Source of the DNA: a virus | Reading direction: 5' to 3' (one strand) | Length of the DNA stretch: 57,587 bases | IMG/VR virus record: IMGVR_UViG_3300020472_000029 | Span: 1-57,587 of that record | In this document: in pieces, positions 1 to 9,800 of the stretch | Layout: the number at the start of each line of letters is the position of its first letter | How positions within the stretch are numbered: position 1 is the stretch's first letter | Notes under the pieces: model-generated | Told to the model about the DNA's origin: nothing | Databases searched by the model: none | Seen by the model: only the letters and a program-made list of their open reading frames with translations | Position numbers and translations under genes: made by a program

Positions 1-20
1 AGTGTGGATAATGATGTCAT
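1..20 (-). CDS. Possible start of a gene cut by the window edge
   Basis: Reading leftward, an ATG ends at position 20 and is preceded by an AAAAGGA stretch that could serve as a ribosome binding site a few bases upstream. Only six codons are inside the window, so nothing can be said about the product. The minus-strand direction agrees with the neighbouring genes. This is a weak call based only on start context. Confidence 0.25.
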
Positions 21-92
21 AAGTCCTTTTCTTGATTACTTTATTAGTATAACCCATATTCTAGGGTTGTGACAATATACTGTGACACTTAA

Positions 93-401
93 TTAATTGA
101 CACCTATCCACACCTTAAATGCCCACCACAACAGAAAAGGTACAATCACTACCCATAAATGGTAAAAGAGTGTTATCAAAAGAGTACCAAGTATGATCCA
201 ACCTGTTTCTGAACTAGCAATACTTGTAACAAAAGGTGTTACTACACTAGGTCTATTCTCTGGAATTACATGAACATCACTTGTACCATATCTTGCCTTT
301 GCTTCACTTAACGCATCTTCTCTGTTAATACTTAAACTTTCAAAGGGAACATTTACCCTCCTATTAGTTTTAGTTGTTGTAAATAATCTCCAATTGAACA
401 T
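93..401 (-). CDS. Small membrane protein, function unknown
   Basis: A 102-residue protein with a polar N-terminal half followed by a hydrophobic stretch from about residue 65 to the end, enough for one long or two short membrane-spanning helices (ILGTLLITLFYHLWVVIV and FLLWWAFKVW). The start is supported by GGAG located in the last codons of the upstream gene, seven or so bases before the ATG. It follows the oxygenase-like gene ending at 405 and is probably cotranscribed with it. I do not recognise the family. Confidence 0.6.
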   Translation of the reverse strand: MFNWRLFTTTKTNRRVNVPFESLSINREDALSEAKARYGTSDVHVIPENRPSVVTPFVTSIASSETGWIILGTLLITLFYHLWVVIVPFLLWWAFKVWIGVN

Positions 402-404
402 GAT

Positions 405-1127
405 TCACTCCATATCAGGATGTAGGAAGATTTGATTACTCATTCTCTTCTTGTTAAGTTCTAATTTCTGTTCTTCTGTTAATGGTTGAACATTCCATCC
501 ATAATCCCATCCACATACTGTCTCAGGCATAATGTTCATTGCAATAGTTACCCGATCATTTCCTTGGTTAGTGTTATAACCATGAAGTACATGTGATGGA
601 AACAGAATTAAGTCGCCCTCCTTGCATTTCATTTCACCAACCTGATTATACATGGTCTTGGTCTCAAATGGCAAGGAAATGTTAGGAACTGTTGCAAACA
701 TCCCTCCAACATGACCCATCGCCTCTCTACCTACAAAATAAGTGTTTGCATGAGTATCATTTAAATTCACATAATATACTCCAGAGATAACAGAATTAAC
801 ATGAGTATGTGCTTCTTGTTTTCCACCTTTATCGCAAACATTAATCCAACTATCTGTTACAATCATTCCATTCTGTAAATATTTCCCCATAACATCTTTT
901 ACAAATATTTTTGATTGTTCTTCACACCAACTTTTCAATTCTTTGAACTTATCATCATGCAATAATGAATAGTAATCTAAATGATACAAAAAATCGCCAC
1001 TTTCACTTGTATGGGGTGACCCAGACTTCACAGCGAGTTCATTTAAAACTAGCGATTTTATGTCTTTATGAAAAGGACATGAAACTACACCCAAAGGAGT
1101 AGGCAAAATAGGAAATACATCCATCAT
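405..1127 (-). CDS. 2OG-Fe(II) oxygenase-like protein
   Basis: A 240-residue protein with the double-stranded beta-helix signature of 2-oxoglutarate/iron oxygenases of the phage-rich type that carries HxH rather than HxD. The proposed iron ligands are His107 and His109 (AHTHV) and His182 (FPSHVLHG), with Arg192 (DRVTIAMN) as the likely 2-oxoglutarate carboxylate ligand. It overlaps the next oxygenase-like gene by four bases (ATGA), so the two are probably translationally coupled. Cyanophages commonly carry several such proteins and their substrates are unknown; hydroxylation of a protein or base is only an inference. One of twelve related ORFs in this window. Confidence 0.75.
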   Translation of the reverse strand: MMDVFPILPTPLGVVSCPFHKDIKSLVLNELAVKSGSPHTSESGDFLYHLDYYSLLHDDKFKELKSWCEEQSKIFVKDVMGKYLQNGMIVTDSWINVCDKGGKQEAHTHVNSVISGVYYVNLNDTHANTYFVGREAMGHVGGMFATVPNISLPFETKTMYNQVGEMKCKEGDLILFPSHVLHGYNTNQGNDRVTIAMNIMPETVCGWDYGWNVQPLTEEQKLELNKKRMSNQIFLHPDME

Positions 1128-1744
1128 CTGTAGTTCTTACTCGTGCTCATTCTTTCTTTTCTCTTATCATCCATATATTCAGTTGGAAATGGAACAGTAT
1201 TAAAACTAAGAGTGAATCTATCTTGATCTGTGTTATTAACTCTGCTACCATGTTCTAACCAAGATGGAAAGATAATCAAATGATTATTCTTAAGTGCAAC
1301 ATCATGCTCATAATTTGTATATGGAGTTTGTGCTAAATGTGTCTCACACATTTTATATGGAGTTAATGGTGAGATTAAATACAAGTTACCATGATCTCCT
1401 TCTGGTAAGTCCCAATAAAATGCACCACTAAGTACACTTCCCTCATGTCTATGTCTGTGAGTAAATCCACCTTTAGGAAGTATATTGTACCACGAACCGC
1501 TCAACATAGTATCCCAATATCCAGACTTCCTACAATAATCATCTAGGCAATCTTGAAATGCAAATAACATTGGATGTGCAACTTCATCCTGTAATGGATC
1601 CCAACCACCATGAGAACTAACACCATTAACTGCTAATGAGTGTGGGTTATTCTTACCATTGTTTTTAATATGATCTGTAAAGTCTTTGAGGTTTGGGTGA
1701 GTAGAGAGATCATATTCTTCTACTAATGTTGGAAATAAATTCAT
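1124..1744 (-). CDS. 2OG-Fe(II) oxygenase-like protein
   Basis: A 206-residue protein with an HRHRHEG stretch around residues 96-102 that supplies the HxH iron ligands, a distal His165 (FPSWLEHGS) and an Arg176 (DRFTLSFN) in the position of the 2-oxoglutarate-binding arginine. The spacing of roughly 65 residues between the first pair and the last His fits a jelly-roll oxygenase core. It lies between two further oxygenase-like genes on the same strand with only a few bases between them. The substrate is not apparent. Confidence 0.75.
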   Translation of the reverse strand: MNLFPTLVEEYDLSTHPNLKDFTDHIKNNGKNNPHSLAVNGVSSHGGWDPLQDEVAHPMLFAFQDCLDDYCRKSGYWDTMLSGSWYNILPKGGFTHRHRHEGSVLSGAFYWDLPEGDHGNLYLISPLTPYKMCETHLAQTPYTNYEHDVALKNNHLIIFPSWLEHGSRVNNTDQDRFTLSFNTVPFPTEYMDDKRKERMSTSKNYR

Positions 1745-1746
1745 AC

Positions 1747-2247
1747 TTACAAATAAACAAAGTTACCTACTATTCTACGATTAGCATTTGTACATGTTGT
1801 CCCACCATGCTTATATCTGTTTGGAAATATTATAACTCTATTCGCCTTACTCTCCACTCTAGCACCATCTTCAAAATATGTATAACCATCATTGTCATTC
1901 ATGTATAGGATACAGATATTAAGATCAACTGGTTTATCATCCTGATCTATTACATCATAATGTAATGGTGATTGTACAATCCCTGATGTCTTAGATGTAG
2001 CATTAAACTTTACTCTTGTTAATCCCAATGGACTCAGTTGTGATACCACTGGTCTTACATGTTCCCAATAATCCGAACAAGGTTCGCAAGAATCGTAGAA
2101 CATATGAGAGTATTGAGGACACCCATCATAATCAATGGTACTATCACTATGAAACCAAGGCAATCTCTCACCCAAGAGAAACTCTTGAAGTTTTAAGAAT
2201 ATATCCTCAGGCAAGAAGTTATCATATAGAGTCACACATTGATCCAT
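1747..2247 (-). CDS. 2OG-Fe(II) oxygenase-like protein
   Basis: A protein of about 166 residues with the canonical HxD...H triad: His96 and Asp98 (LHYDV), His147 (RYKHGG) and Arg158 (NRRIVGNF). The opening motif, with LPED followed by a leucine-rich helix and a PW pair, resembles the oxygenase-like protein at 38418-38897, suggesting the two are paralogues. The reading frame opens with GTG directly followed by ATG; the ATG at 2247 is preferred. It is the upstream member of a three-gene oxygenase cluster. Confidence 0.75.
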   Translation of the reverse strand: MDQCVTLYDNFLPEDIFLKLQEFLLGERLPWFHSDSTIDYDGCPQYSHMFYDSCEPCSDYWEHVRPVVSQLSPLGLTRVKFNATSKTSGIVQSPLHYDVIDQDDKPVDLNICILYMNDNDGYTYFEDGARVESKANRVIIFPNRYKHGGTTCTNANRRIVGNFVYL

Positions 2248-2256
2248 CACTCTATA

Positions 2257-2448
2257 TTAATCCCTTCTGACCTTAATGTCAAGGACATCCATTGCCTTAC
2301 TCATATATTCAGAGGTATCGACAGTGGCATCTATTTGTTTTTTGTCGTGGTCATCACGATGTTTAAGATAGTTTTGATCGGGTCTCTTAGTTGGATCCAA
2401 TATTATACTATCAATCTGTTTTACTATCTCCTTCATTACCCTTCTCAC
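2257..2448 (-). CDS. Small hypothetical protein
   Basis: A 63-residue, highly charged protein without hydrophobic segments. It overlaps the preceding small ORF by 26 to 38 bases depending on which of two in-frame ATGs is used (residue 1 or residue 5). The next gene starts about ten bases after its stop, so it fits an operon. I do not recognise the family. Confidence 0.4.
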   Translation of the reverse strand: MRRVMKEIVKQIDSIILDPTKRPDQNYLKHRDDHDKKQIDATVDTSEYMSKAMDVLDIKVRRD

Positions 2449-2590
2449 TTTCTATTACTTGTAACATTTCCAAAGCACCTTGTACTTTAAGAAACTCTTC
2501 CTTCTTTAATTCAAATTGTTTCTGTAACTCTACAATTTCTCTTTGGAGTACTTCTGCTCTCTGAGATAGAGTCTCTTTGTGGTTAGTCAT
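2411..2590 (-). CDS. Small coiled-coil protein
   Basis: A predicted 59-residue protein that is almost entirely heptad-like helix (LQREIVELQKQFELKKEEF), so a coiled coil is likely. An earlier TTG codon is in frame at 2605, but ATG at 2590 is the more conservative start; no strong ribosome binding site precedes either. It sits at the divergence point with the rightward adhesin gene. Function unknown. Confidence 0.5.
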   Translation of the reverse strand: MTNHKETLSQRAEVLQREIVELQKQFELKKEEFLKVQGALEMLQVIESEKGNEGDSKTD

Positions 2591-2630
2591 TAAATTAATG
2601 TTCAATCATAACTATTATACCATATTTAGA

Positions 2631-2640
2631 TCAATAAATA
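2631..2640 (+). promoter_or_regulatory. Putative late promoter -10 element
   Basis: The sequence TCAATAAATA lies 27 bases upstream of the rightward adhesin ATG. It matches the T4-type late promoter core (TATAAATA) closely, and similar elements precede other virion genes here. It explains how a single rightward gene inside a leftward block could be expressed late. Confidence 0.45.
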
Positions 2641-2666
2641 CATGTGAGGTATAGTATCTACCGTAA

Positions 2667-4346
2667 ATGACTCTGGAAACCAACTATTCAGCAATTGAAG
2701 AACAAAAAGAAAATGAGATGGAGGCAAATCCAGATCTTTACAACGGTTCATTCACTTATGCTCACTATACTACTGGACAAGATACTCATCTGTACAAGAG
2801 TTTATCTACTGTTGGTGATTTCTATTGCAAAATATGGTATCGTAATGAAGAGTTTGATGATGATAGAGTAAATGGTGAAAGGAATGTTATAATCGTTGGT
2901 ACTCCAGAGGGTGATCCATTTATAGGGGATGCTGAAACGATTCACAGATACCTTGACATGCCAGGATCAGTATTTGTTAATGCACAATATAGACAACAAC
3001 TAACTGACTTAACCTATTCCAACAGGGATCTCAAGGATTGTGTTAAATTCCTCTCTGCATGTATAGGTAAGTATAATGGTAATAAAGATACAATCAAACT
3101 TGTAGATACTAATAATAATGAACTAACATATAGTATGGTGTATGATGAAGAAGCACTAACTTTAGAAGTTACTGATTCAGATGCACCACTAACATTAACG
3201 GATACATTCCCCAACACAATGTCTGAGGATGCTCCTATTAAACAGTTTGGAACTAATATCGCTGGTGAAGCATCAGCAATGGATGGTGCTGTAAATAAGA
3301 TTTACAATACCGTTCTGGGTAGTGGTCCTATTGGTTTTGATAACATAAAAGGTGACTTCCAAAGTGGAGATAACTCTATCAGTCAGTATTATAGAGGTGG
3401 TAATAATATTGGTAATATATCTCAGAATAATAATATACCCACTAGTGGAACAATAAGTTGGTCAAATTTCCGTAACGCATGTAATAAGATTGAAGCAAAC
3501 TGTTCAGGAAACTTCGATCACTTAGAAGCACGTTGGGAGATATATGGAAACGATGAATGGGTTGCCAAAACAAATAAGACTGTTATATTAAGTGGTCACT
3601 GTGGTACTAGAGATCAGAATCAACCTGCTATTAGATTCAATAACTCTGGTGGTGGTAATACAATAGAATTTAGAATTATTGCTTCAGGACGTGTATATGG
3701 TTGGGCAGGATCACCAGCGGGATATAACTTAAGTCAGGGGCCTGTAGATGGTAGTGGTACTCTGACTAATGGAGGTCCAGGCGGTTATGCAATACACCTC
3801 GCATCATCCATCAAAATTGGTGGAGAATGGGCAGGTTCGATCAAAGGTGGAGGTGGCGGCGGAGGAAAAGGCGGTCAAGGTGGTCAAGGTGGTTGTGGAG
3901 GACACGGCGGTTCTCGAAGATGTAATGGTTCATTCTGTTGGAACACGAAGAGAGTGTGTCACAGAAATGGTGGTCAAGGTGGATCAGGTGGATCAGGTGG
4001 TCGAGGCGGATGGGGTTATGGATATAGTTGGGATGCCGCAAGTGGATGGTGGGTTAATATTCAGGGTACTCACTTACCTGCTCCTTCTGGTGGTCAAGGT
4101 GGATCAGGAGGTAGTAGTCGTGGAGGTGGATCAGGAGGAACTGGAGGAAGAGGAGGAAATGGTGGAGGATATGAGGGGCCTGGATTTAGCGGAGATACTG
4201 GTAGTAAGGGTAATAATGGTGGTAATGACGAACATGGATGTGGTTTTCCCTGTGGTAAATCAGGATCCAACGGTTCAGGTGGAACTCCAGGCGGTAGTCC
4301 CAATGGCAAATATACTACAAGTCATACAGGTGGAAGATATCAGTAA
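2667..4346 (+). CDS. Putative receptor-binding adhesin with glycine-rich tip
   Basis: A 559-residue protein alone on the plus strand. The N-terminal 250 residues are ordinary and mixed. From about residue 395 it turns into tracts of GG-x repeats (GGGGGGGKGGQGGQGG and others) interrupted by non-repetitive loops at roughly 415-435, 450-475 and 515-545 that carry six cysteines. This architecture, glycine-rich struts holding variable loops, resembles the tail-fibre tip adhesin gp38 of Salmonella phage S16, whose polyglycine-II helices present the receptor-binding loops. The assignment as an adhesin is by architecture and by its place among fibre genes, not by sequence homology. The C terminus overlaps the convergent gene by seven bases. 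Confidence 0.6.
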   Translation: MTLETNYSAIEEQKENEMEANPDLYNGSFTYAHYTTGQDTHLYKSLSTVGDFYCKIWYRNEEFDDDRVNGERNVIIVGTPEGDPFIGDAETIHRYLDMPGSVFVNAQYRQQLTDLTYSNRDLKDCVKFLSACIGKYNGNKDTIKLVDTNNNELTYSMVYDEEALTLEVTDSDAPLTLTDTFPNTMSEDAPIKQFGTNIAGEASAMDGAVNKIYNTVLGSGPIGFDNIKGDFQSGDNSISQYYRGGNNIGNISQNNNIPTSGTISWSNFRNACNKIEANCSGNFDHLEARWEIYGNDEWVAKTNKTVILSGHCGTRDQNQPAIRFNNSGGGNTIEFRIIASGRVYGWAGSPAGYNLSQGPVDGSGTLTNGGPGGYAIHLASSIKIGGEWAGSIKGGGGGGGKGGQGGQGGCGGHGGSRRCNGSFCWNTKRVCHRNGGQGGSGGSGGRGGWGYGYSWDAASGWWVNIQGTHLPAPSGGQGGSGGSSRGGGSGGTGGRGGNGGGYEGPGFSGDTGSKGNNGGNDEHGCGFPCGKSGSNGSGGTPGGSPNGKYTTSHTGGRYQ

Positions 4347-5437
4347 CTATAGTTAAGATCGCCTTGACGCTTAAAGATAGTTGGTTGTTGTCCATTCTTT
4401 GCACCAGAGAATCCATATAACAATTCAGTCGTCAATCCATCCTTTGATGCTTTAACTACAACATCACCAAAGGTTGCTTTGATGTTTTCGCATTGTTCCC
4501 ATACTTCTAACTGTTCTATCCAATCATCACTGATCCAACTATAATCCCTACTGTCATTAATAATAATACCTTTACCATCATTATATGATGATTGATATGA
4601 ATTAAATACTGGGAAATCATCCATTGGTTGAGTACCATGTGGAGCATAATAATTATATGATGTTCCCATTTCAAATGAGAATTCCTTCTTCAATCCATCA
4701 GCGTCAAACTCAACATATGGAGTCAATATACTGTTTGGTGACTCTACTTGTGTTATACCTAATGTATTAAACATTTGTTGAGAGTTCTTATAAGCATGAC
4801 TATTCTTAGAACCACATACTTTATCAAGTATTCCTTCTACCTCTGAACTAACCCACGCTTCTTCATTCTTATTCAATCCCAACTTTATAGACTTAAGTTT
4901 TTTACTTATCCATAGAGTACCGAAACTCCAGTCATGTCTATCGGTCTCAATATTATCAAGTATCTCTAAGTATTCTCTTAACGCTTGTGTATTAGTATTA
5001 CCAGTAACAGTAGAAGCAAGTTGGCATAGTGCATCAATACTTGGTTTCAATACTGGAGGTTCATCCTCAAAATGCACCAACTCCCATTCTGGAGTGGATG
5101 GATCGTCAGCATCAAACCATAATGCTTTAGTACCATCAAGATACTTGAAGAGAGTACAATCTAATACTGTTCCATCAAATAATGTATACTGAGGTATTCC
5201 AGTTGGTACAAAGAATAGAAAAGCATACTTAGGTTTATCTACTTCAACTCCTGCCTTTATACTCTTTTTGAAATATACTCCTGAATCTCTACGTTTAGTA
5301 TTAGGTTGATCCCATCCCAATTGAAACAATGCTGGATTAGCATCAACAATACTCCTGATATTTGACACATCAGTGTCATTCACCAGTTTTGGATGACGAT
5401 TAGCGTCTTTAGATATACTATCAAAATCTACTGTCAT
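4340..5437 (-). CDS. Hypothetical protein, possibly virion or fibre-associated
   Basis: A 365-residue soluble protein without signal peptide or membrane segments and without a motif I can name. It is convergent with the adhesin gene, overlapping its 3' end by seven bases, and is followed upstream by an oxygenase-like gene four bases away. Its position among tail-fibre genes suggests a structural or accessory role, but this is inference from context only. Confidence 0.6.
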   Translation of the reverse strand: MTVDFDSISKDANRHPKLVNDTDVSNIRSIVDANPALFQLGWDQPNTKRRDSGVYFKKSIKAGVEVDKPKYAFLFFVPTGIPQYTLFDGTVLDCTLFKYLDGTKALWFDADDPSTPEWELVHFEDEPPVLKPSIDALCQLASTVTGNTNTQALREYLEILDNIETDRHDWSFGTLWISKKLKSIKLGLNKNEEAWVSSEVEGILDKVCGSKNSHAYKNSQQMFNTLGITQVESPNSILTPYVEFDADGLKKEFSFEMGTSYNYYAPHGTQPMDDFPVFNSYQSSYNDGKGIIINDSRDYSWISDDWIEQLEVWEQCENIKATFGDVVVKASKDGLTTELLYGFSGAKNGQQPTIFKRQGDLNYSY

Positions 5438-5440
5438 GTT

Positions 5441-6022
5441 TTAACTCCAGTCTTGTCCTTTTTGATACGAAAACCATACAATAACAGAGTATCTAGTACC
5501 CTTAGTCACTGGTTTGACTTCATGTGGATATAATAAGTTACTTGGATATACATGTATAGAATTACTATGTTTATCTAAGTTAGTATCACCCCAGAAGCAA
5601 ATCTCACCACCTTCATAGTTATCATTAATATTATATGATGCAGTTACAGAACCAGCATCACCATCAGCATCCGTATGAATAGATAGGTATCCACTCTCAG
5701 GATATTTACATAACCAGTATCCTGAGTATTTATCATACTCTGGAGAATCTGGTGGATTAATCACAGAATAGTCTTTATATATCTTAGGCATAACTCTCAT
5801 CATTGCTCTATGAATTAGACCATATATCTCACCATCATCCTCTGATAGTAACTTATGTGACCTATATCCATGCAAATTATATAAATTATCCTCTCTACAA
5901 TTATCATACTCAGGCCACTCAAATGAGTCGCATAAGTCTAACAACTTTTTATGACTCTCTTGGGGCAATACGTCCTGATAGTTAAATATGTAATCAATTA
6001 ACTGGCGTGAAGACTTCATCAT
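5441..6022 (-). CDS. 2OG-Fe(II) oxygenase, prolyl-4-hydroxylase type
   Basis: A 193-residue protein with a clear iron/2-oxoglutarate site: His116 and Asp118 in LSIHTDAD, His167 in YPHEVKPV, and Arg177 in GTRYSVIVW. The GTRYS-type arginine segment is typical of prolyl-4-hydroxylase-like enzymes. It overlaps the upstream oxygenase-like gene by 29 bases. The substrate is unknown. Two consecutive ATGs allow starts three bases apart. Confidence 0.8.
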   Translation of the reverse strand: MMKSSRQLIDYIFNYQDVLPQESHKKLLDLCDSFEWPEYDNCREDNLYNLHGYRSHKLLSEDDGEIYGLIHRAMMRVMPKIYKDYSVINPPDSPEYDKYSGYWLCKYPESGYLSIHTDADGDAGSVTASYNINDNYEGGEICFWGDTNLDKHSNSIHVYPSNLLYPHEVKPVTKGTRYSVIVWFSYQKGQDWS

Positions 6023-6791
6023 CTGGTGGGTTAATAAAATATTCCTGATTCACAAAACCAGAAATGCTAAATCTTGGTTCTTTTGGTTCATTAAACATAT
6101 CATTTTTAATGATAGGATGATGCCAAAGATAAGCAGGATATAATATCATTCTATTGTACTTCATAGGTACATGATGATACTCTTCATAAGCATCTTCAAT
6201 AAATCCAGAGTCTAATGTAACCTCTTCTAGTCTCTTCTTCCTATCAAATTCATATCTCCATTCTTTAAGATTCCAATACTCTTCTGTTCTCTTATATGAA
6301 TTATCAACATATTCCATATTAGTTTCACCAGTAGATTCATGTTTAAAGAATGAAGTACCACCAACACAATCTTCCTCTTTATTCAAATAAAGAACATAAG
6401 CAAACATTGCATTATCAATATGTGGTTGAGTACTAACTCTAGGACATTTCATCCCACCACGAACTACATTAACTTGATCTGTTATATCAAGATCATTTGG
6501 ATTACCTACTACACCTTTAAAATCACTAAAATTATTAATAAACCAAGCAACCAAGGTGTGCAATTCCTGTAATAATATGGAACATGCACCTTGATTGCCT
6601 GGAAATACTACCGTCTCGTGAATTATCTTCTCAAGAGGAGTCTTTTTTATTATATTCTCTACAAATAGGTCGGGATTATCAAGGACATTATCAACTACAA
6701 CGATAGGGTGATTGTCCCTTTCACCAATCCTACGGTTTTGGTATTTGATATTGTCCGATACTTTAATCCACGATTCATCAATGTAATTCAT
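5994..6791 (-). CDS. 2OG-Fe(II) oxygenase-like protein (DUF6445-type)
   Basis: A 265-residue protein with QPHIDN near residues 122-127 giving His124 and Asp126 as iron ligands, followed by the characteristic YVLYLN strand, a GGTSFF loop, and YNRMILYP...WHHP carrying the distal histidine. The same order (PHxD, VYLN, GGT, YNRA-LYP, H) occurs in the pair at 13832-15213, so these belong together. The gene overlaps the next oxygenase-like ORF by 29 bases. Substrate unknown. Confidence 0.7.
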   Translation of the reverse strand: MNYIDESWIKVSDNIKYQNRRIGERDNHPIVVVDNVLDNPDLFVENIIKKTPLEKIIHETVVFPGNQGACSILLQELHTLVAWFINNFSDFKGVVGNPNDLDITDQVNVVRGGMKCPRVSTQPHIDNAMFAYVLYLNKEEDCVGGTSFFKHESTGETNMEYVDNSYKRTEEYWNLKEWRYEFDRKKRLEEVTLDSGFIEDAYEEYHHVPMKYNRMILYPAYLWHHPIIKNDMFNEPKEPRFSISGFVNQEYFINPPDDEVFTPVN

Positions 6792-6809
6792 TCAATAATC
6801 CCATTTTTT

Positions 6810-6820
6810 AATATTTATTT
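6810..6820 (-). promoter_or_regulatory. Putative late promoter -10 element
   Basis: On the minus strand AAATAAATATT lies about 20 bases upstream of the oxygenase-like gene starting at 6791 and overlaps the 3' end of the giant fibre gene. It resembles the T4 late core TATAAATA. The short distance to the start makes this a moderate call. Confidence 0.35.
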
Positions 6821-9800
6821 GGGTTTGTAGATCCTCTCAACCTTATTAGATTTTAGATCATCTATCTCATCTTTGAGTTCCTTGATCGCCTCAATTAATA
6901 GAGGAACAAGTTTCTCATACTGTACTGTTAGATAGTTCTCATCAGTAGGAGCAGGTCTAACTGCCTCTGGTAGAACATCCTGTACTGCCTGTGCAGATAC
7001 ACCAGCAAATCTTCTGTTACCAGATCCACCTAATAATTTCTTACCTATCTCATTATGAGTATAAGTGAATCCACTCAAGGAACATACCTTAGCAACTGCG
7101 TTGTCAATCTGTTGGATACTTGTCTTAAGTCTAATATCAGAAGCAAATGCAGTAATATCGCCTGGAACTGAAAGATTCTGTCCGCTGGAGATCTTAAAGG
7201 AGTTATTATAGTCAATATTGTTTGCTGAAGACCAGTATGGAATTGCCCATGAACTACCACCAGAAAGGTTTGTTGCTACCTGTGCAGTAGCAGCATTAAC
7301 CTGTGCAGTACCAGCAGCAGTGAATGTACCATTACACTCAAAGTCTTTAACAGTCAGTTTAGTACCATTAAACTGCATGTTACTACTTGTAGTAGTATTA
7401 TTCTGACTAGAGTTGTAAAGAACCTGACCAGAAGCACCCTTACAGTCATCTGCAAGACCAGCAGCATCTGCCTTACCTTCAAAGTCTGCACAAATTACCT
7501 TAGTACCAACTGTCAATGTAGTTGATACATTCATTGTACCATTACAGTCAATGGCATCACCACCACCATTGTTACTGATAGTTAATCCACCATTACCACT
7601 CAATGAACCACCATTAAAGGCGTTCGCAACAATAATATTTGCCTTGAAACTACCAGCAGCGTCTCTTGCAACAATACTTGCTGCGTTTTGAGTATTTGCC
7701 TCTGCGTTCATTCCATCGAGGAGATCGGCATTAAGGTTAGCAACCTTCTTCGGAGAAGCAACAACGAATGGAGCAACATTACTACCAAAGGATGCAGTAG
7801 ATTCAAACTGATAAGACTTAATATTACCAGTAGCACCTGCATCAATAACCATAGACTTATTAGATCCAGCAGATAGTTGGGTAACAATACCAACATCAGA
7901 GTAGATCTTAGGAGAACAAACACCGTCTCCACCAGTCTTCATGTTGATCCTCTCCATCGTCATGGCATAACCAGTCAGAGAGGTAACAATACCAGAGTTA
8001 AGATTAACTCTTATTTCAGGTTGTCCTGAACCTGCATTACCACGACCACCAATGTATTGTGACTTAATAGCAGTAACAACACCAGAATTGATGTACATGT
8101 CAGGACCATAAAGGTCATCAGTGAAGTGCAAGTCAGTTGCAGTAACAGCAGTACCTGATATGTTTTCAGACCAAATATTGGTAGAGGTTAGGTTAGTAAC
8201 AATACCAGCAAGACCATATAACTGAGGTGTAATGATATGATTGGTTATTCTTACCTGAGTTGCAATACCTGTGTAGATATTAGTCTCATTTACATAAGAT
8301 GTACCAACATGTGCCAATGTAGTGATACCTACATCACTATAGTTTCTAGAGATGGATGCGTCAGTTGCCTTAAAGTCAGTAACAATACCATTAGTTGCAT
8401 ATAGATTCTTAGGTACTGTAAGTGTCTCAGCATATGCAGTTCTTGCTTCAAACTTATTAACAGTAATAGAACCAACACCAACTGTTATATCACCAACTTG
8501 AAGATGTCCAGCAAATGTACTGATTCCTGCCCATGTGGAATGCCATGAAGACTCTGCCTTAATATGTGCAGCAGGTTTGAAGGATACGTAAGTACCAACA
8601 ACCTCCATGTTGTTCATTCTGGCAGTACCACCTTCATCTACGATGGTGTAGTAACCGTATGTTTCCCAAGGAATACCCTGTGGTGAAATACCACCAGTAG
8701 TATTATATCCCCAAAGATCAATTACCTTCTTAACAACCAAGGTGTCATAAGACACACCAGCAAATGACTGATTAGATGCAAAGGTAACAATACCTGATAC
8801 AAACAGGTCTTTAACCTTAACAACACCATTAACTTCTAGTGAATCCTTAAAGTTGAATACACCAACATTAGACTGACCAATACCAATCTGATCTACCTTG
8901 AGGAAGTTCCTATCTCTTTCTTGTGAGATTACACCAAACCTTCTCCACTCACCTTCTGCATATATGTGTCCTAAGTATCCACCAGCATCGGGGATACCAA
9001 CAAGTGACAAATCACCAGATCTCTTAGTTCCTGTAGGAGTAGAAATACCAACTGTAATTAATTTACCCTGTGGTGCATCACCTCTCAGATACATGTTGAT
9101 TGCTTCAACACCCTCAGTAGAGTTACTTGTTAGTTTCTCAGTGAAATTAACAGGACCATAGAACTGTGATGTTCTATTGTTGTTGTCTCCACCCTCAACT
9201 GTGATTGATTCTCTAACAAGAACTTCATCAAATACACCAGATACTCTCTTAGTAGATTCTGCCTCAGCATCATCACCAGTGTATGAGAATACAGGTGCCT
9301 CAATGACTTCTTCCTCACCAGTAATAGAGGATAATCTCTTATATCCAGTGTAGAAGTCACCAGAGTCGTTCATACCAGTATAAACAACAGTACCACCGTC
9401 TAGTTCTTTCTTCTGAGCGGCAAGTGTTTCTGTATCAGATAGGACTCTATCTTGTTTCTGTGGTAATGAAGTTGAATAGTTACCTGAACCATATCCAAGG
9501 TACTCAAAGGTATGACCAGATGCACGAAGAATAGATGGTCTGCGAAGTTCCATCGGTAGAACATCAATCTTCTTGATTGTAGTTCCTACAACAGCATTAG
9601 ATGCAAGAGTACCAAACTGACCACGAAGGATCTTGTTAATATTACTATTAACGAATCTGACAATCTCACCATTAACCATACAGTAATCACCACGTTTGAA
9701 TCCAGCGATTCCTGTCAAAGTAATAGCAGTATCAGTAGATGTCAGTGGAGCATCAATTGTAGTAGAGATACCTGCATAGAAGTATGTTGCTCTACCTGCA

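Noticed and set aside
2254-2282. TTGACA-17-TAATAT on the minus strand before the oxygenase-like gene at 1747-2247
   Set aside because: The -10 ends only a few bases before the start codon, so a transcript would have no leader; probably chance in AT-rich DNA.
3769-4356. Long open frame (195 codons, Val-rich) on the plus strand within the adhesin gene, with minus-strand frames opposite
   Set aside because: These are shadows of the GG-x repeat coding sequence; the composition is an artefact of the repeat read in other frames.
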